Assembly (NCBI RefSeq): GCF_002993885.1
Contig: NZ_CM009578.1
Coordinates: forward strand, 62,001-126,000
Length of the DNA: 64,000 nt
Origin: Sphingopyxis lindanitolerans
Lineage (GTDB): Bacteria; Pseudomonadota; Alphaproteobacteria; Sphingomonadales; Sphingomonadaceae
Direction of reading: 5' to 3'
Under the pieces are notes generated by a model. The model worked only from the letters and a program-made list of their open reading frames with translations, did no database searches and was not told where the DNA came from. Within the stretch, counting starts at the first letter, position 1. Every line of letters begins with the position of its first letter. Below, piece by piece: positions 14,667 to 24,815 of the stretch. The translations under genes were made by a program, and so were the position numbers.

Positions 14667-16634
14667 ATGACACTGTCCGAACGTCAACTCGCCAACGCGA
14701 TCCGCGCGCTCGCGATGGACGCCGTCCAGGCTGCGAACAGCGGTCATCCTGGGATGCCGATGGGCATGGCCGACGTCGCGACCGTCCTTTATTCGGATTA
14801 TCTGAAATTCGACCCTTCCGATCCGAAATGGGCCGATCGCGATCGCTTCGTCCTGTCGGCGGGCCACGGCTCGATGCTCGCTTACGCGACCTTGCATCTC
14901 GCGGGTTATGCGCGGCCGACGATGGACGACATCCGCAATTTCCGCCAGCTCAACAGCCCGTGCGCCGGCCACCCCGAAAATTTCGAACTGGCGGGCATCG
15001 AGACGACCACCGGGCCGCTGGGGCAGGGGCTGGCGACCGCGGTCGGCATGGCGATTGCCGAGCGCCATCTCAACGCGATCTATGGCGACGATCTGGTCGA
15101 CCATCGCACCTGGGTCATCGCCGGTGACGGCTGCCTGATGGAAGGCATCAATCACGAAGCGATCGGTCTGGCCGGGCATTTGCAGCTTGGGCGCCTGGTC
15201 GTGCTGTGGGACGACAACAAGATCACCATCGACGGATCGACCGACCTGTCGACGAGCGAGGATGTGCGGGCGCGCTACGCCGCGACCGGCTGGCACGTCG
15301 ATAGCTGCGATGGTCACGACCCCGCCGACATCTGCCGCGCGATCGACGGCGCGATCGCCGACAATCGTCCGTCGCTGATCGCTTGCCGCACCGTGATCGG
15401 CTTTGGCGCGCCGAACAAGCAGGGCACTTCGGCGACGCACGGCTCGCCGCTCGGCGCCGATGAAGTCGCCGCGGCGCGCGAAACGCTCGGCTGGACCGCC
15501 GAGCCGTTCGTCATTCCCGCCGACATCGCCGAGGCGTGGAAAGCGTTCGGGGCGAAGGGCAAGGCGCTTCACGCCGAATGGAATAGTCGCCTTGCAAGGA
15601 ACGAAAAGAAAACGGATTTTTCTGATCGTCTGAATGGCCAGGTCGCGCCGGGCGCGGCGTTCAAGGCCTATCTCGACGGGCTCGTCGCCGAGCCGCCGAA
15701 GGTCGCGACGCGCAAGGCTTCGGAGAATGCGCTTGGTGCACTCACCGCCGATATCGACGCACTCGTCGGCGGCAGCGCCGATCTGACGGGTTCGAACAAC
15801 ACCAAAACTTCATCCACCAAGCCACTGACAAAAAGTGATTATTCTGGCCGTTACATCTATTACGGCATCCGCGAGTTCGGCATGGCGGCGGCGATGAACG
15901 GCATGGCGCTGCACGGCGGAATCGTCCCTTATGGCGGCACCTTCCTGGTCTTTGCCGATTATTGCCGCGGCGCGATCCGCCTGTCGGCGCTCCAGCGGCA
16001 GCGCGTCGTCTATGTGATGACGCACGATAGCATCGGGTTGGGCGAAGATGGCCCGACGCATCAGCCGATCGAGCATCTCCAGTCGCTGCGCGCGATGCCG
16101 AACCTCCTGGTCATGCGCCCCGCCGATGCGGTCGAAACTGCCGAATGCTGGGCGATCGCGCTTGCGCAGGATAGTCGTCCGTCGCTGCTCGCCCTGACCC
16201 GCCAGAACCTTCCGCCGCTGCGCCATGACGTCACGGAAAATCTTTGCCTGAAAGGCGGTTATCGCCTGCGCGCCGCGTCGGCGGCGAAGAAGGTGGTGCT
16301 CGTCGCCACCGGCTCCGAAGTGTCGCTCGCGATCGAGGTCGCTGACAAGCTCGAAGCCGCGGGCCAAGGCGCCGACGTCGTCTCGATGGTGTCGACCGAG
16401 CTGTTCGACGAACAGGATGCCGCCTATCAAGCCGATATCCTGCCCGCCGACACGCTGATCGTCTCGATCGAGGCGGGCACGACGTTCGGTTGGGAACGCT
16501 ACACCGGCCGCGACGGCCTGCGCTTTGGCATCGACAGCTTTGGTGCGTCGGCGCCGATCGACGACCTTTACCGGCATTTCGGCCTGACCGGCGATGCCAT
16601 CACCTCCCAGATACTGGCACGGCTCGGCGCATAA
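14667..16634 (+). CDS. tkt: Transketolase
   Basis: ThDP enzyme exchanging two-carbon units in the pentose phosphate pathway. 655 aa, normal length. Motifs include [16 protein letters not shown], the ThDP-binding [14 protein letters not shown] ... [10 protein letters not shown], the pyrimidine-binding [17 protein letters not shown] and [19 protein letters not shown]. The ATG at 14667 follows CCGGGGAA; upstream in-frame sequence is not conserved. It leads a carbon-metabolism run, tkt-gap-pgk-fba, 37 bp before gap. Confidence 0.97.
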   Translation: MTLSERQLANAIRALAMDAVQAANSGHPGMPMGMADVATVLYSDYLKFDPSDPKWADRDRFVLSAGHGSMLAYATLHLAGYARPTMDDIRNFRQLNSPCAGHPENFELAGIETTTGPLGQGLATAVGMAIAERHLNAIYGDDLVDHRTWVIAGDGCLMEGINHEAIGLAGHLQLGRLVVLWDDNKITIDGSTDLSTSEDVRARYAATGWHVDSCDGHDPADICRAIDGAIADNRPSLIACRTVIGFGAPNKQGTSATHGSPLGADEVAAARETLGWTAEPFVIPADIAEAWKAFGAKGKALHAEWNSRLARNEKKTDFSDRLNGQVAPGAAFKAYLDGLVAEPPKVATRKASENALGALTADIDALVGGSADLTGSNNTKTSSTKPLTKSDYSGRYIYYGIREFGMAAAMNGMALHGGIVPYGGTFLVFADYCRGAIRLSALQRQRVVYVMTHDSIGLGEDGPTHQPIEHLQSLRAMPNLLVMRPADAVETAECWAIALAQDSRPSLLALTRQNLPPLRHDVTENLCLKGGYRLRAASAAKKVVLVATGSEVSLAIEVADKLEAAGQGADVVSMVSTELFDEQDAAYQADILPADTLIVSIEAGTTFGWERYTGRDGLRFGIDSFGASAPIDDLYRHFGLTGDAITSQILARLGA

Positions 16635-16671
16635 AGACCGGGCCACCATAGGCAGAAAGGACTCCCTCGAC

Positions 16672-17679
16672 ATGGCAGTGAAAGTCGCAATCAACGGTTT
16701 CGGACGCATCGGTCGCCTGGTAGCGCGCGCCATCCTCGAGCGCCCCGACTGCGGTCTCGAACTGGTCGCGATCAACGATCTTGCCGACGCCAAGTCGAAC
16801 GCGCTGCTGTTCAAACGCGACAGCGTTCACGGCGCTTTTCCGGGCGAGGTTTCGGCCGATGGCGACGCGATGGTTGTCAATGGCAAGCGCATTCGCGTCA
16901 CCGCCGAGCGCGACCCGGCCAACTTGCCGCACGCCGAGCTGGGCGTCGATATCGCGCTGGAATGCACGGGTTTCTTTGCTGACCGTGATAGCGCGTCGAA
17001 GCATCTGACTGCGGGCGCCAAGCGCGTGCTGATTTCGGCCCCCGCCAAGGGCGTCGACCTGACCGTCGTCTATGGCGTCAACCATGACAAGCTGACCCGT
17101 GAGCATCATGTCGTCTCGAACGCGAGCTGCACCACCAACTGTCTCGCGCCGGTCGCCAAGGTGTTGAACGACACGCTGGGTATCGAGCGCGGGTTGATGA
17201 CTACGGTCCACGCCTATACCAACGATCAGAAGATCCTCGACCAGATCCACCCCGACATGCGCCGGGCGCGCGCCGCCGCGATGTCGATCATCCCGACGAC
17301 GACGGGCGCGGCCCGCGCGGTCGGCGAAGTGTTGCCCGAGCTCAAGGGCAAGCTCGACGGCTCGGCGATCCGCGTGCCGACCCCGAATGTCAGCCTGGTC
17401 GACCTGACCTTCACCCCGAAGCGCGACACGAGCGTCGAGGAAGTGAACAAGATCCTGAAAGACGCATCGGAAGGCGCGCTGAAGGGCGTTCTGGCTTTCT
17501 CCGACGAGCCGCTGGTCTCGATCGACTATAATCACTGTCCGGCAAGCTCGACCATCGACAGCCTCGAAACCTCGGTTCTCGAAGGCAAGCTGGTTCGCGT
17601 CGTCAGCTGGTACGACAATGAATGGGGCTTCTCGAACCGCATGGTCGATACTGCGGGCGTGATCGCCGGGCTGCTGTAA
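16672..17679 (+). CDS. gap: Glyceraldehyde-3-phosphate dehydrogenase (type I)
   Basis: NAD(P)-dependent oxidation of glyceraldehyde 3-phosphate. 335 aa. N-terminal Rossmann motif [15 protein letters not shown], catalytic Cys in [25 protein letters not shown], phosphate-binding region [20 protein letters not shown] and C-terminal [13 protein letters not shown]. An AGAAAGGA ribosome site precedes the ATG. Lies between tkt and pgk; a palindromic repeat fills the gap to pgk. Confidence 0.97.
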   Translation: MAVKVAINGFGRIGRLVARAILERPDCGLELVAINDLADAKSNALLFKRDSVHGAFPGEVSADGDAMVVNGKRIRVTAERDPANLPHAELGVDIALECTGFFADRDSASKHLTAGAKRVLISAPAKGVDLTVVYGVNHDKLTREHHVVSNASCTTNCLAPVAKVLNDTLGIERGLMTTVHAYTNDQKILDQIHPDMRRARAAAMSIIPTTTGAARAVGEVLPELKGKLDGSAIRVPTPNVSLVDLTFTPKRDTSVEEVNKILKDASEGALKGVLAFSDEPLVSIDYNHCPASSTIDSLETSVLEGKLVRVVSWYDNEWGFSNRMVDTAGVIAGLL

Positions 17680-17690
17680 TTCCACTGCCG

Positions 17691-17797
17691 TGCCCTCCGC
17701 GAAGGCGGGGCCCATCTCCGACCGTGTCGGAATGGAACGGACGGAGGTTGGCCACGAGAGCGTAGGAGATGGACCCCTGCCTTCGCAGGGGAACATT
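17691..17797. repeat. Long palindromic element between gap and pgk
   Basis: CGAAGGCGGGGCCCATCTCC (17700-17719) is matched by an inverted GGAGATGG-CCCC-GCCTTCG arm (17765-17786), with ATTCCACT/GGAAC-type flanks. It occupies most of the 137-bp gap and would form a hairpin of about 20 bp in the transcript between the two glycolytic genes, where it could stabilise or separate the two messages. It belongs to a class of scattered sphingomonad intergenic palindromes. Confidence 0.65.
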
Positions 17798-17816
17798 CCG
17801 CATCGGAGTGAACAAG

Positions 17817-19013
17817 ATGACCGCGTTCAAAACCCTCGACGATATCGGCGACGTCACCGGCAAGCGCGTGCTCGTCCGCGTCGATCTCAACGTCCCGATG
17901 TTCGAAGGCGCGGTCAGCGACACGACGCGTATTCAGGCGGCTCTGCCGACGATCCACGAGCTGTCGGACAAGGGCGCGATCGTCCTGCTGCTCGCCCATT
18001 TCGGGCGGCCAAAGGGCGCGAAGAATCCGACCCAGTCGCTCAGTCTGGTCATCGACGGAGTCGCCAACGTGCTTGGCCATTCGGTGATGTTCATTCCCGA
18101 TTGCATCGGCGAGGGCGCGAAAGCGGGGATTGCGGTGCTCGCCGCCGGCGACGTCGCGGTGCTCGAAAATACGCGCTTCCATGCCGGTGAGGAAAGCAAC
18201 GATCCGACCTTTGCCGATGCGCTTGCCGAAATCGGCGATCTTTATGTTAACGACGCTTTCTCGGCCGCGCACCGTGCGCACGGCTCGACCGAAGGCATCG
18301 CGCACCGCTTGCCGTCCTATGCCGGCCGCGCGATGGAGACCGAGCTCAACGCGCTCGACGCGGCGCTCGGCAATCCGGCGCATCCGGTCGCGGCGGTGGT
18401 CGGCGGCGCGAAAGTGTCGAGCAAGATCGACGTTCTCAGGAATCTCGTCGGCCAGGTCGATCATCTGATCATCGGCGGCGGCATGGCGAACACCTTTCTC
18501 GCCGCGCGCGGGGTCGATGTCGGCAAGTCTCTGTGCGAGCATGATCTGGTCGATACCGCGAACGCGATCTTCGATGCCGCCGATAGCGCGGGCTGCACGA
18601 TCCATCTGCCCTATGACGTCGTGGTGGCAAAACAGTTCGCGCCGAACCCGCCGACCCGCACCGTCAACGTCCATGAGGTCGCGGCCGACGAGATGATCCT
18701 CGACATCGGCCCGGCGGCGACCGAAGCGCTCGCCGATGTGCTCAAAAATTGCCGCACCCTGGTGTGGAACGGCCCGCTCGGCGCGTTCGAGACGCCGCCG
18801 TTCGACACCGCGACCGTCGCGCTGGCCAGGACCGCTGCGGCGCTGACCCGCGAAGGCTCGCTGACCTCGGTCGCGGGCGGCGGCGATACCGTCGCGGCGC
18901 TCAACCACGCGGGGGTCGCCGGCGATTTCACCTTCGTCTCGACCGCGGGCGGCGCATTCCTCGAATGGATGGAAGGCAAGCCGCTGCCGGGTGTCGACGC
19001 CCTTCAGGCCTGA
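17817..19013 (+). CDS. pgk: Phosphoglycerate kinase
   Basis: Transfers phosphate from 1,3-bisphosphoglycerate to ADP. 398 aa, normal length. N-terminal [14 protein letters not shown], substrate region [32 protein letters not shown], hinge [14 protein letters not shown] and the C-terminal nucleotide-binding WNGPLGAFE and [16 protein letters not shown] at 17817 follows CGGAGTG; an upstream in-frame extension is encoded by the palindromic element and is unlikely to be translated. Confidence 0.97.
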   Translation: MTAFKTLDDIGDVTGKRVLVRVDLNVPMFEGAVSDTTRIQAALPTIHELSDKGAIVLLLAHFGRPKGAKNPTQSLSLVIDGVANVLGHSVMFIPDCIGEGAKAGIAVLAAGDVAVLENTRFHAGEESNDPTFADALAEIGDLYVNDAFSAAHRAHGSTEGIAHRLPSYAGRAMETELNALDAALGNPAHPVAAVVGGAKVSSKIDVLRNLVGQVDHLIIGGGMANTFLAARGVDVGKSLCEHDLVDTANAIFDAADSAGCTIHLPYDVVVAKQFAPNPPTRTVNVHEVAADEMILDIGPAATEALADVLKNCRTLVWNGPLGAFETPPFDTATVALARTAAALTREGSLTSVAGGGDTVAALNHAGVAGDFTFVSTAGGAFLEWMEGKPLPGVDALQA

Positions 19014-19090
19014 ACGAGCGTCGCATTGCTTCCCGCACGGGGCGGGGCTATGCGCTCGATCCCATACGTATGCAGCCAACTGGAGATGAC

Positions 19091-19981
19091 ATGACTGCCG
19101 CCAATGCCGCGATGCTGGAACAGATCAAATCGGGTCAGGGCTTTATCGCCGCGCTCGATCAGAGCGGCGGATCGACGCCCAAGGCGCTGAAAGGCTATGG
19201 CATCGACGAAGATGCCTTTTCGAACGACGAGGAAATGTTCGGCCTGATCCACGCGATGCGTAGCCGCATCGTCACTGCGCCCTGCTTCAACGGCGACAAG
19301 GTGATCGGCGCGATCCTGTTCGAACGCACGATGGATGGAGAAGCGGGCGGCCAGCCTGTCCCGGCGTTGCTTTGGGACCGCGGCGTCGTTCCCTTTCTGA
19401 AGGTCGACAAGGGGCTCGAAGCCGAAGCCGAGGGCGTCCAGTTGATGAAGCCGATGTCCGACCTCGACGCATTGTGCGACCGCGCGGTCGCCAAGGGCGT
19501 GTTTGGCACCAAAATGCGCAGCGTCGTCAACCTTGCCAACGCCGACGGCATCAAGGCGATCGCGCGCCAGCAGTTCGCTGAAGCGAAACGCATCGCCGCG
19601 CACGATCTGGTCCCGATCATCGAGCCCGAAGTGAATATCAAGAGTGTCGAGCGCGCCGCAGCGGATCGCCTGCTACTGAACGAAATGCTGGCGGAACTCG
19701 ACGCTTGGGACGGCGCCCCGGTCATGCTGAAGCTGTCGCTGCCGACCGAACCCGGCCTGTTCCAGCCGCTGGTCGATCACCCCAAGGTGCTGCGCGTCGT
19801 CGCCTTGTCGGGCGGTTTCGTGCGCGCCGAGGCCTGCGCCGAACTGGCGAAGAACCCCGGCATCATCGCCAGCTTCAGCCGGGCGCTGCTCGAAGACCTC
19901 CGCCACCAGATGAGCGACGACGAATTCAACGCCTCGCTCGGCGGGGCGATCGGCGAAATCCACGCGGCGTCGGTCGCGTAA
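19091..19981 (+). CDS. Fructose-bisphosphate aldolase, class I
   Basis: Schiff-base aldolase of 296 aa. Features: GQGFIAALDQSGGSTPKAL, FERTMDGE, VVPFLKVDKGLE, FGTKMRSVVNLANADGIKA, IIEPEVNIKS and VMLKLSLPTEPGLF, which contains the Schiff-base Lys region of this class. No class II metal-binding His motif is present. Starts at ATG 19091 after TGGAGATGAC. Its stop overlaps the ATG of the methyltransferase gene. Confidence 0.93.
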   Translation: MTAANAAMLEQIKSGQGFIAALDQSGGSTPKALKGYGIDEDAFSNDEEMFGLIHAMRSRIVTAPCFNGDKVIGAILFERTMDGEAGGQPVPALLWDRGVVPFLKVDKGLEAEAEGVQLMKPMSDLDALCDRAVAKGVFGTKMRSVVNLANADGIKAIARQQFAEAKRIAAHDLVPIIEPEVNIKSVERAAADRLLLNEMLAELDAWDGAPVMLKLSLPTEPGLFQPLVDHPKVLRVVALSGGFVRAEACAELAKNPGIIASFSRALLEDLRHQMSDDEFNASLGGAIGEIHAASVA

Positions 19982-20637
19982 TGGCCACGGGCTGGCAAGC
20001 CGTCGACGATTATATCGCCGAAAAATTGCTCGGCGCCGACGATGCGCTTGCCGCCGCCCTCGCCAATAACGCAGCCAACGGCCTGCCACCGATCGACGTG
20101 TCGGCGGCGCAGGGCAAGATGCTGTTCCTGCTCGCGCAGATGGCGGGGGCGAAGCGCATCCTCGAAGTCGGGACGCTCGGCGGCTATTCGACGATCTGGC
20201 TGGCGCGCGCTCTACCCGCGAGTGGCACGCTGGTGACGCTCGAACTCGAACCGCATCATGCGGCCGTGGCGCGCGAGAATCTGGAGCGGGCGGGCGTCGC
20301 GGACAAGGTCGACATCCGCGTCGGCCCCGCCGCCGACAGCCTGGCCGGGATCGCCGCCGACGCGCCGTTCGATTTGGTCTTCATTGACGCCGACAAGCAG
20401 AGCAACGCCCATTATGTCGCCGAAGCGATCCGGCTGGGGCGCAGCGGCACGACGATCATCGTCGACAATGTCGTCCGCGAAGGCGGCGTGCTCGACGCCG
20501 ATAGCGGCGACGAGCGAATAGAGGGCACGCGCGCGCTGTTCGCTCGGCTGAGCGCCGACCCGCGACTCGACGCCACCGCGATCCAGACCGTCGGGGCGAA
20601 AGGCTGGGACGGGTTCGTGCTGGCGCGGGTGCGCTGA
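19981..20637 (+). CDS. Class I SAM-dependent O-methyltransferase
   Basis: 218-aa enzyme of the catechol/caffeoyl-CoA O-methyltransferase family. SAM-binding motif I is ILEVGTLGGYSTIWLA (residues about 60-75), acidic motif II TLELEPHHA, then DLVFIDADKQSNAHYV and the metal-binding DN pair in IIVDNVVREGGVLD. The substrate is unknown. ATG shares one base with the aldolase stop, so it is translationally coupled to a glycolytic gene. Confidence 0.88.
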   Translation: MATGWQAVDDYIAEKLLGADDALAAALANNAANGLPPIDVSAAQGKMLFLLAQMAGAKRILEVGTLGGYSTIWLARALPASGTLVTLELEPHHAAVARENLERAGVADKVDIRVGPAADSLAGIAADAPFDLVFIDADKQSNAHYVAEAIRLGRSGTTIIVDNVVREGGVLDADSGDERIEGTRALFARLSADPRLDATAIQTVGAKGWDGFVLARVR

Positions 20638-20651
20638 GCAACCTACTCCGT

Positions 20652-20669
20652 CTTCGCTTGCAATGACGA
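20652..20669. repeat. Fragment of the 30338-30439 repeat family
   Basis: CTTCGCTTGCAATGACGA matches the right end of the palindrome between nuoE and nuoF (CTTCGCTGCGCTCGCAATGACG) with a short deletion. It lies in the 39-bp gap between two convergent genes and looks like a decayed copy. Confidence 0.5.
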
Positions 20670-20676
20670 ATATGCT

Positions 20677-21093
20677 CTACAACCCGCCCATGAAACGGAA
20701 CGAGAAGCGATAATCCTCAGAGCGGATGGCTCCGCCGGTGCGTTTTGCCGGACGCACCGATTCGAGCGTGATCGTGCCGTCGGCGAGGTGCGTGGGTTTA
20801 CCGAGCGTCACCTCGAATGGCTGCTTCTCGCCATTGCCGCGAATCCAAACCATTTGCAGCCGCACGCGGCCCGCCCAGACGCAGCGCGCATTCATCGGGC
20901 AGCGGCTGTCCTCCAGCAGCTTGACCGGCTGGACGATGGGGCCGTCGACATAGGCGCGCTGGCCGAACGCGACGTCGCGGCCGTCGGGCAGCGGCGCCTG
21001 TTCGCGGGTTGTTGCGCAGGCCGACACAGCGAAAGCGGCGGCGAGCGCGGGAAGGACCAAGGCGGGAATAGGGAGGCGGGGCAGGTTCTGCAT
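20677..21093 (-). CDS. Putative lipoprotein
   Basis: 138 aa from MQNLPRLPIPALVLPALAAA, with lipobox AVSACA, so it is probably a lipid-anchored protein. The mature part has a Cys pair (DSRCPMNARCVWAG) and a beta-rich end (FEVTLGKPTHLADGTITLES). CPMNARCVWAG is a recurring pattern in small periplasmic proteins of unknown function. Longer starts up to 21141 overlap the divergent thiE start and are disfavoured. Confidence 0.78.
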   Translation of the reverse strand: MQNLPRLPIPALVLPALAAAFAVSACATTREQAPLPDGRDVAFGQRAYVDGPIVQPVKLLEDSRCPMNARCVWAGRVRLQMVWIRGNGEKQPFEVTLGKPTHLADGTITLESVRPAKRTGGAIRSEDYRFSFRFMGGL

Positions 21094-21128
21094 TTGCGGG
21101 ATAATCGCCGCATCGCTATGAACCCGCC

Positions 21129-21755
21129 ATGACCACGCCAACCTGCCAGCTTTACCTGATCTCGCCGCTCGACGTCGGGGGCGATTTTCCCGCCAAACTC
21201 GAGGAAGCGCTCGCCGCCGCGCCGGTCGCGGCGTTCCAGTTTCGGATCAAGGGGCTGAATCAGCACGCCGCCGCGCGGCTCGCCGAGCCGTTGCAGGCGA
21301 TCTGCGCCGCGCATGACACCGCATTCATCGTCAATGATGATGTGGGGCTTGCTAAGCGGCTCGACGCCGACGGTGTGCACTTGGGGCAGGGCGATGGCGA
21401 TCCGCGCGAGGCGCGCCGCCTGCTTGGACCGCAGGCGCAGATCGGCGTGACTTGCCACGACAGCCGCCATTTCGCGATGGAAGCAGGCGAGGCGGGGGCC
21501 GATTATGTCGCGTTCGGGGCTTTCTTTCCGACGACCACCAAGGCGGTGGAGCATTATGCCGAGCCCGACATCCTGGTCTGGTGGCAGGGATTGTTCGAGC
21601 TTCCCTGCGTGGCGATCGGCGGTATCACCCCCGACAATGCCGCGATATTGATCGAGGCGGGCGCCGATTTCCTGGCGGTGTCGAGCGCGGTGTGGGCGCA
21701 TCCCGAGGGGCCGGGGGCCGCCGTGCGGGCGTTCGATGCACTGCTGAGAGGGTAA
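21129..21755 (+). CDS. thiE: Thiamine phosphate synthase
   Basis: Joins the thiazole and pyrimidine halves of thiamine. 208 aa TIM-barrel: QFRIKGLNQHAAARLAEPL, FIVNDDVGLAKRLDADGVHL (pyrophosphate site), GVTCHDSRHFAMEAGEAGAD, FGAFFPTTTK and the phosphate-binding AIGGITPDNAAILIEAGAD. Thiamine diphosphate is the cofactor of the nearby bkd and tkt products. No TPP riboswitch is evident upstream; the start is 35 bp from the divergent lipoprotein gene. Confidence 0.93.
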   Translation: MTTPTCQLYLISPLDVGGDFPAKLEEALAAAPVAAFQFRIKGLNQHAAARLAEPLQAICAAHDTAFIVNDDVGLAKRLDADGVHLGQGDGDPREARRLLGPQAQIGVTCHDSRHFAMEAGEAGADYVAFGAFFPTTTKAVEHYAEPDILVWWQGLFELPCVAIGGITPDNAAILIEAGADFLAVSSAVWAHPEGPGAAVRAFDALLRG

Positions 21756-21779
21756 TCCGCGCGTGAATCGCGGCGGACC

Positions 21780-21938
21780 CTAAGCGAGCGGATAGCCGCT
21801 GCGCGGCTTGTCCTTGTCGGGTGGACGCGGCGCGGCTTCCTTGCGCCAGCCGAACAGGCCAGCGCAGGGCGCGGGGCGCCGGGCCGGTTTCTGCGGCGTG
21901 CGGGGCGGCGCCCGGTCGGGAAGATCGATATTCGTCAT
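21780..21938 (-). CDS. Small Pro/Arg-rich protein, 52 aa
   Basis: A minus-strand frame from ATG 21938 to TAG 21780 encodes MTNIDLPDRAPPRTPQKPAR ... GLFGWRKEAAPRPPDKDKPR ... YPLA. It has a single Cys and an aromatic GLFGWRK core in an otherwise disordered basic/proline-rich chain. It fills the gap between thiE and the OPT gene. Its composition is coherent for a small conserved protein, but there is no recognised family. Confidence 0.45.
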   Translation of the reverse strand: MTNIDLPDRAPPRTPQKPARRPAPCAGLFGWRKEAAPRPPDKDKPRSGYPLA

Positions 21939-22061
21939 GCCCGCCTTATGAATTGCGGGCAGGGCGATATATTGGATCGATGCGTCAAATCGGCTTCGGT
22001 TCGTCGCCTTTTCGCTTGCCTAGGAGCGCGGCGCCCGCGACAGGTTGCGGCGAGGGAGACC

Positions 22062-24029
22062 ATGATGACGAATGGAAACCAGGGTGGCGCGGCGATGCGC
22101 GAACTGACGCTGCGCGCGATCGTGCTGGGGGGGCTGCTGACCTTTCTGTTCACGGCGGCGAACGTCTATTTCGGGCTGCGTGTCGGCTTGACCTTTTCGA
22201 CCGCGATTCCCGCCGCGGTGATCTCGATGGCGGTGCTGCGGACGCTCGGCGGGTCGAACATGGTCGAAAATAACATCGTCCAGACGATCGGCAGCGCCGC
22301 GGGTGCGGTGGCGACGATGATCTTCATCCTTCCCGGCCTCGTCATCGTCGGCTGGTGGACGAATTTCCCCTATTGGACGACGATGCTGACCTGCGCCGCG
22401 GGCGGGGTGCTGGGCGTGATGCTGTCGGTGCCGCTGCGCCGCGCGCTCGTCATCAATTCGGACCTTCCCTATCCCGAAGGCGTCGCGGGCGCCGAAATCC
22501 TGCGCGTCGGCATGGCGGGGGATGAAGGCGCGCGCGAGAACCGGCTTGGCCTGTCGACGATCATCCTCGGTGCGCTGGTCGCCGCCTTCTATGGCGTGAT
22601 GACCGCGCTCAAGGTAGCGGCGGGCGAGGTCGCCAAGAATTTCAAGCTCGGCGCCGGGGTCGGCGGCGTCGCGGGCACCATGTCGCTGGGGCTGATCGGC
22701 GTCGGGCACCTGATCGGGCTGGCAACGGGGATCGCGATGGCGATCGGCACGGCCATTTCCTGGTTCGTCCTGCTGCCATGGCTCAGCGCCGGAAAGAGCG
22801 GCGCGGTCGATGATGTGGTTGGCGCGGTGTTCAGCCAGGAAGTGCGTTTTGTCGGCGCCGGGGCGATCGCGGTCGCGGCGATCTGGGCGCTGATCCGCAT
22901 CGCGGGATCGATCGCGCAGGGGCTGAAGGGAATTGCCGCGGCGGCGCGCGCGCGCAAGGGCGGCCAGGTGCTCGAACTGACCGAACGCGACCTGCCTGGA
23001 TCGATCGTGATCGGAACCAGCCTCGCGCTGCTGATCCCGATCGGCGTGCTGATCTGGCATTTCGTACAGGGTGGCCCGCTCGCGGGCGCATTCGGCGCGG
23101 CGCTGACGCTCGCATTGCTTTTCATTCTGGTGGTCGGGATCGCGACCGCGATCGTCACCGGCTATATGGCCGGGTTGGTCGGCACCTCGAACAGCCCGGT
23201 TTCGGGCATCGGTATCCTGTCGATCCTGATCGCCGCGGTGCTTGTCGCCGCGATCTTCGGCGGCGAAGTGGCGGCGGCCGACCGCGCGCCGCTGATCGCC
23301 TTTGCGCTGTTCGTCACCGCTTTCGTCTTTGGGATCGGGATCGTCGCCAACGACAATCTCCAGGATCTCAAGACCGGGCAACTCGTCGGATCGACGCCGT
23401 GGAAGCAGCAGGTCGCGCTGATCCTGGGCGTGCTGGCGGGATCGTTCATCATCCCGCCGGTGCTGGACCTTCTCAACACCGCATTCGGTTTCGCCGGCGC
23501 CCCGGGGGCCGGGCCGAACGCGCTTGCCGCGCCGCAGGCTTCGCTGATCGCGTCGATCGCGCAAGGGGTGCTTGGCGGGACGCTGCGCTGGGACCTCGTC
23601 GGGCTCGGCGGCGGAATCGGGGTCGTGGCGATCGTCGCCGACGAATGTCTGGGCCGCGCGGGCAAGATGCGCCTGCCGCCGCTCGCCATCGCGATGGGCA
23701 TGTATCTGCCGATGTCGGTGACGTTACCGACGATCATCGGCACCGTGATCGGCCATTTTTGGAACCGTATGTCGGACAGGACGACGCGCCCCGATTTCGC
23801 GCGGCGGATGGGCGTGCTGCTGGCGACCGGGCTGGTCGTCGGCGACAGCCTTTACGGGCTGGTCTTTGCCGGGACGGTCGCGGCGGTCGGCGATGCCGAC
23901 CGGCTCGCGATCGTCGGTGACGGGTTCGGGGTGGCGTCGCAGTTCATCGGCCTCGGCCTGCTCGCGGCGCTTGGCTGGTTCGCCTATGCGCGGACGCGCA
24001 GGCGCATCGACGAGACGCCCGCCGAATAA
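22062..24029 (+). CDS. OPT family oligopeptide transporter
   Basis: 655-aa polytopic inner-membrane protein with about 15 hydrophobic segments. Family features include TAANVYFGLRVGLTFSTAIP, VQTIGSAAGAVATMIFILPG, NSDLPYPEGVAGAEILRVG and GYMAGLVGTSNSPVSGIGI. It probably imports peptides or metal-chelate substrates by proton symport. Starts at ATG 22062 or 22065 after GAGGGAG; the second gives better spacing. Followed by a strong hairpin. Confidence 0.93.
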   Translation: MMTNGNQGGAAMRELTLRAIVLGGLLTFLFTAANVYFGLRVGLTFSTAIPAAVISMAVLRTLGGSNMVENNIVQTIGSAAGAVATMIFILPGLVIVGWWTNFPYWTTMLTCAAGGVLGVMLSVPLRRALVINSDLPYPEGVAGAEILRVGMAGDEGARENRLGLSTIILGALVAAFYGVMTALKVAAGEVAKNFKLGAGVGGVAGTMSLGLIGVGHLIGLATGIAMAIGTAISWFVLLPWLSAGKSGAVDDVVGAVFSQEVRFVGAGAIAVAAIWALIRIAGSIAQGLKGIAAAARARKGGQVLELTERDLPGSIVIGTSLALLIPIGVLIWHFVQGGPLAGAFGAALTLALLFILVVGIATAIVTGYMAGLVGTSNSPVSGIGILSILIAAVLVAAIFGGEVAAADRAPLIAFALFVTAFVFGIGIVANDNLQDLKTGQLVGSTPWKQQVALILGVLAGSFIIPPVLDLLNTAFGFAGAPGAGPNALAAPQASLIASIAQGVLGGTLRWDLVGLGGGIGVVAIVADECLGRAGKMRLPPLAIAMGMYLPMSVTLPTIIGTVIGHFWNRMSDRTTRPDFARRMGVLLATGLVVGDSLYGLVFAGTVAAVGDADRLAIVGDGFGVASQFIGLGLLAALGWFAYARTRRRIDETPAE

Positions 24030-24038
24030 GCGATGCTT

Positions 24039-24066
24039 GCCCTTAGCCGCGCGCGCGGCTAAGGGC
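24039..24066. terminator. Perfect GC-rich hairpin after the OPT gene
   Basis: GCCCTTAGCCGCG and CGCGGCTAAGGGC form a 13-bp perfect stem around CG. No T tract follows, so it may act with Rho or as a 3' stabiliser. It separates the OPT gene from efp. Confidence 0.55.
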
Positions 24067-24137
24067 GCGCTCCTGAACCGGTGCGCGGGTGCGCGTGTCG
24101 GTGGCTCTTTCCATTCTTGTTGAAGCGAGTGTGCGCG

Positions 24138-24701
24138 ATGAAAATCACCGGCGTTGAAATCCGTCCCGGCAATATTATCGAATATGAAGGCGGCATCTGG
24201 AAGGTCACCAAGATCCAGCACACCCAGCCGGGCAAGGGCGGCGCCTATATGCAGGTCGAAGCCAAGAATCTGATCGACGGGCGCAAGCTCAACAACCGCT
24301 TCCGCAGCGCCGACACGGTCGAGAAGGTCCGCCTCGACACCAAGGATTTCCAGTATCTTTATGCCGAGGGCGACGACCTCGTCTTCATGGACAAGGATAC
24401 GTACGAACAGATCACCATATCGAAGGACGTCGTCGGCGACGCGCATGAATTCCTGCAGGACGGCATGGAAGTCGTGCTCGAACTGTGGGAAGAGCGTCCG
24501 ATCTCGGTCGAACTGCCCGAGCAGATCGAAGCGACGATCGTCGAGGCCGACGCGGTGGTGAAGGGGCAGACGGCGTCGTCGTCGTACAAGCCCGCGATCC
24601 TCGACAATGGCGTGCGCGTGATGGTGCCGCCGCACATCACCAGCGGCACCCGCATCGTGGTCAATGTCTATGACCGCGAGTATGTCCGCCGCGCGGATTG
24701 A
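24138..24701 (+). CDS. efp: Translation elongation factor P
   Basis: Relieves ribosome stalling at polyproline. 187 aa with three beta-barrel domains; the tip loop [13 protein letters not shown] carries Lys33, the position of the modified Lys in E. coli EF-P. The C-terminal signature runs through [18 protein letters not shown] and [17 protein letters not shown] at 24138 is chosen because the upstream in-frame extension ([10 protein letters not shown]) is not family-like. A palindromic repeat lies right after the stop. Confidence 0.96.
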   Translation: MKITGVEIRPGNIIEYEGGIWKVTKIQHTQPGKGGAYMQVEAKNLIDGRKLNNRFRSADTVEKVRLDTKDFQYLYAEGDDLVFMDKDTYEQITISKDVVGDAHEFLQDGMEVVLELWEERPISVELPEQIEATIVEADAVVKGQTASSSYKPAILDNGVRVMVPPHITSGTRIVVNVYDREYVRRAD

Positions 24702-24707
24702 TTGCGC

Positions 24708-24815
24708 TCCCCTCCCGCCTGCGGGAGGGGTCAGGGGAGGGCCTGTCGAGGGACGGGCGTTCTTCCGATATGAAACATTCCCTCCCCCGACCCCTCCCGC
24801 AAGCGGGAGGGGGGA
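24708..24815. repeat. Palindromic repeat between efp and suhB (same family as in bkdB)
   Basis: Left arm with CTCCCGCCTGCGGGAG and GGGGAGGGCCTGTCG; right arm with CCCTCCCCCGACCCCTCCCG and CAAGCGGGAGGGG, separated by a ~35-bp variable spacer (ACGGGCGTTCTTCCGATATG region). It matches the bkdB copy in both arms. Its right end, GGGGGGAG at 24808-24815, lies 9 bases before the suhB ATG and is the only plausible Shine-Dalgarno sequence. Confidence 0.85.

Noticed and set aside
17532..19079. 515-codon minus-strand frame over pgk
   Set aside because: pgk is unambiguous on the plus strand; the reverse frame has no domain and no ribosome site.
21090..21130. TPP riboswitch before thiE
   Set aside because: Only about 35 bp separate thiE from the divergent gene and no THI-box elements are seen.
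22020..23564. 514-codon minus-strand frame
   Set aside because: Antisense shadow of the OPT transporter gene; composition is typical of reverse-strand high-GC codon bias.
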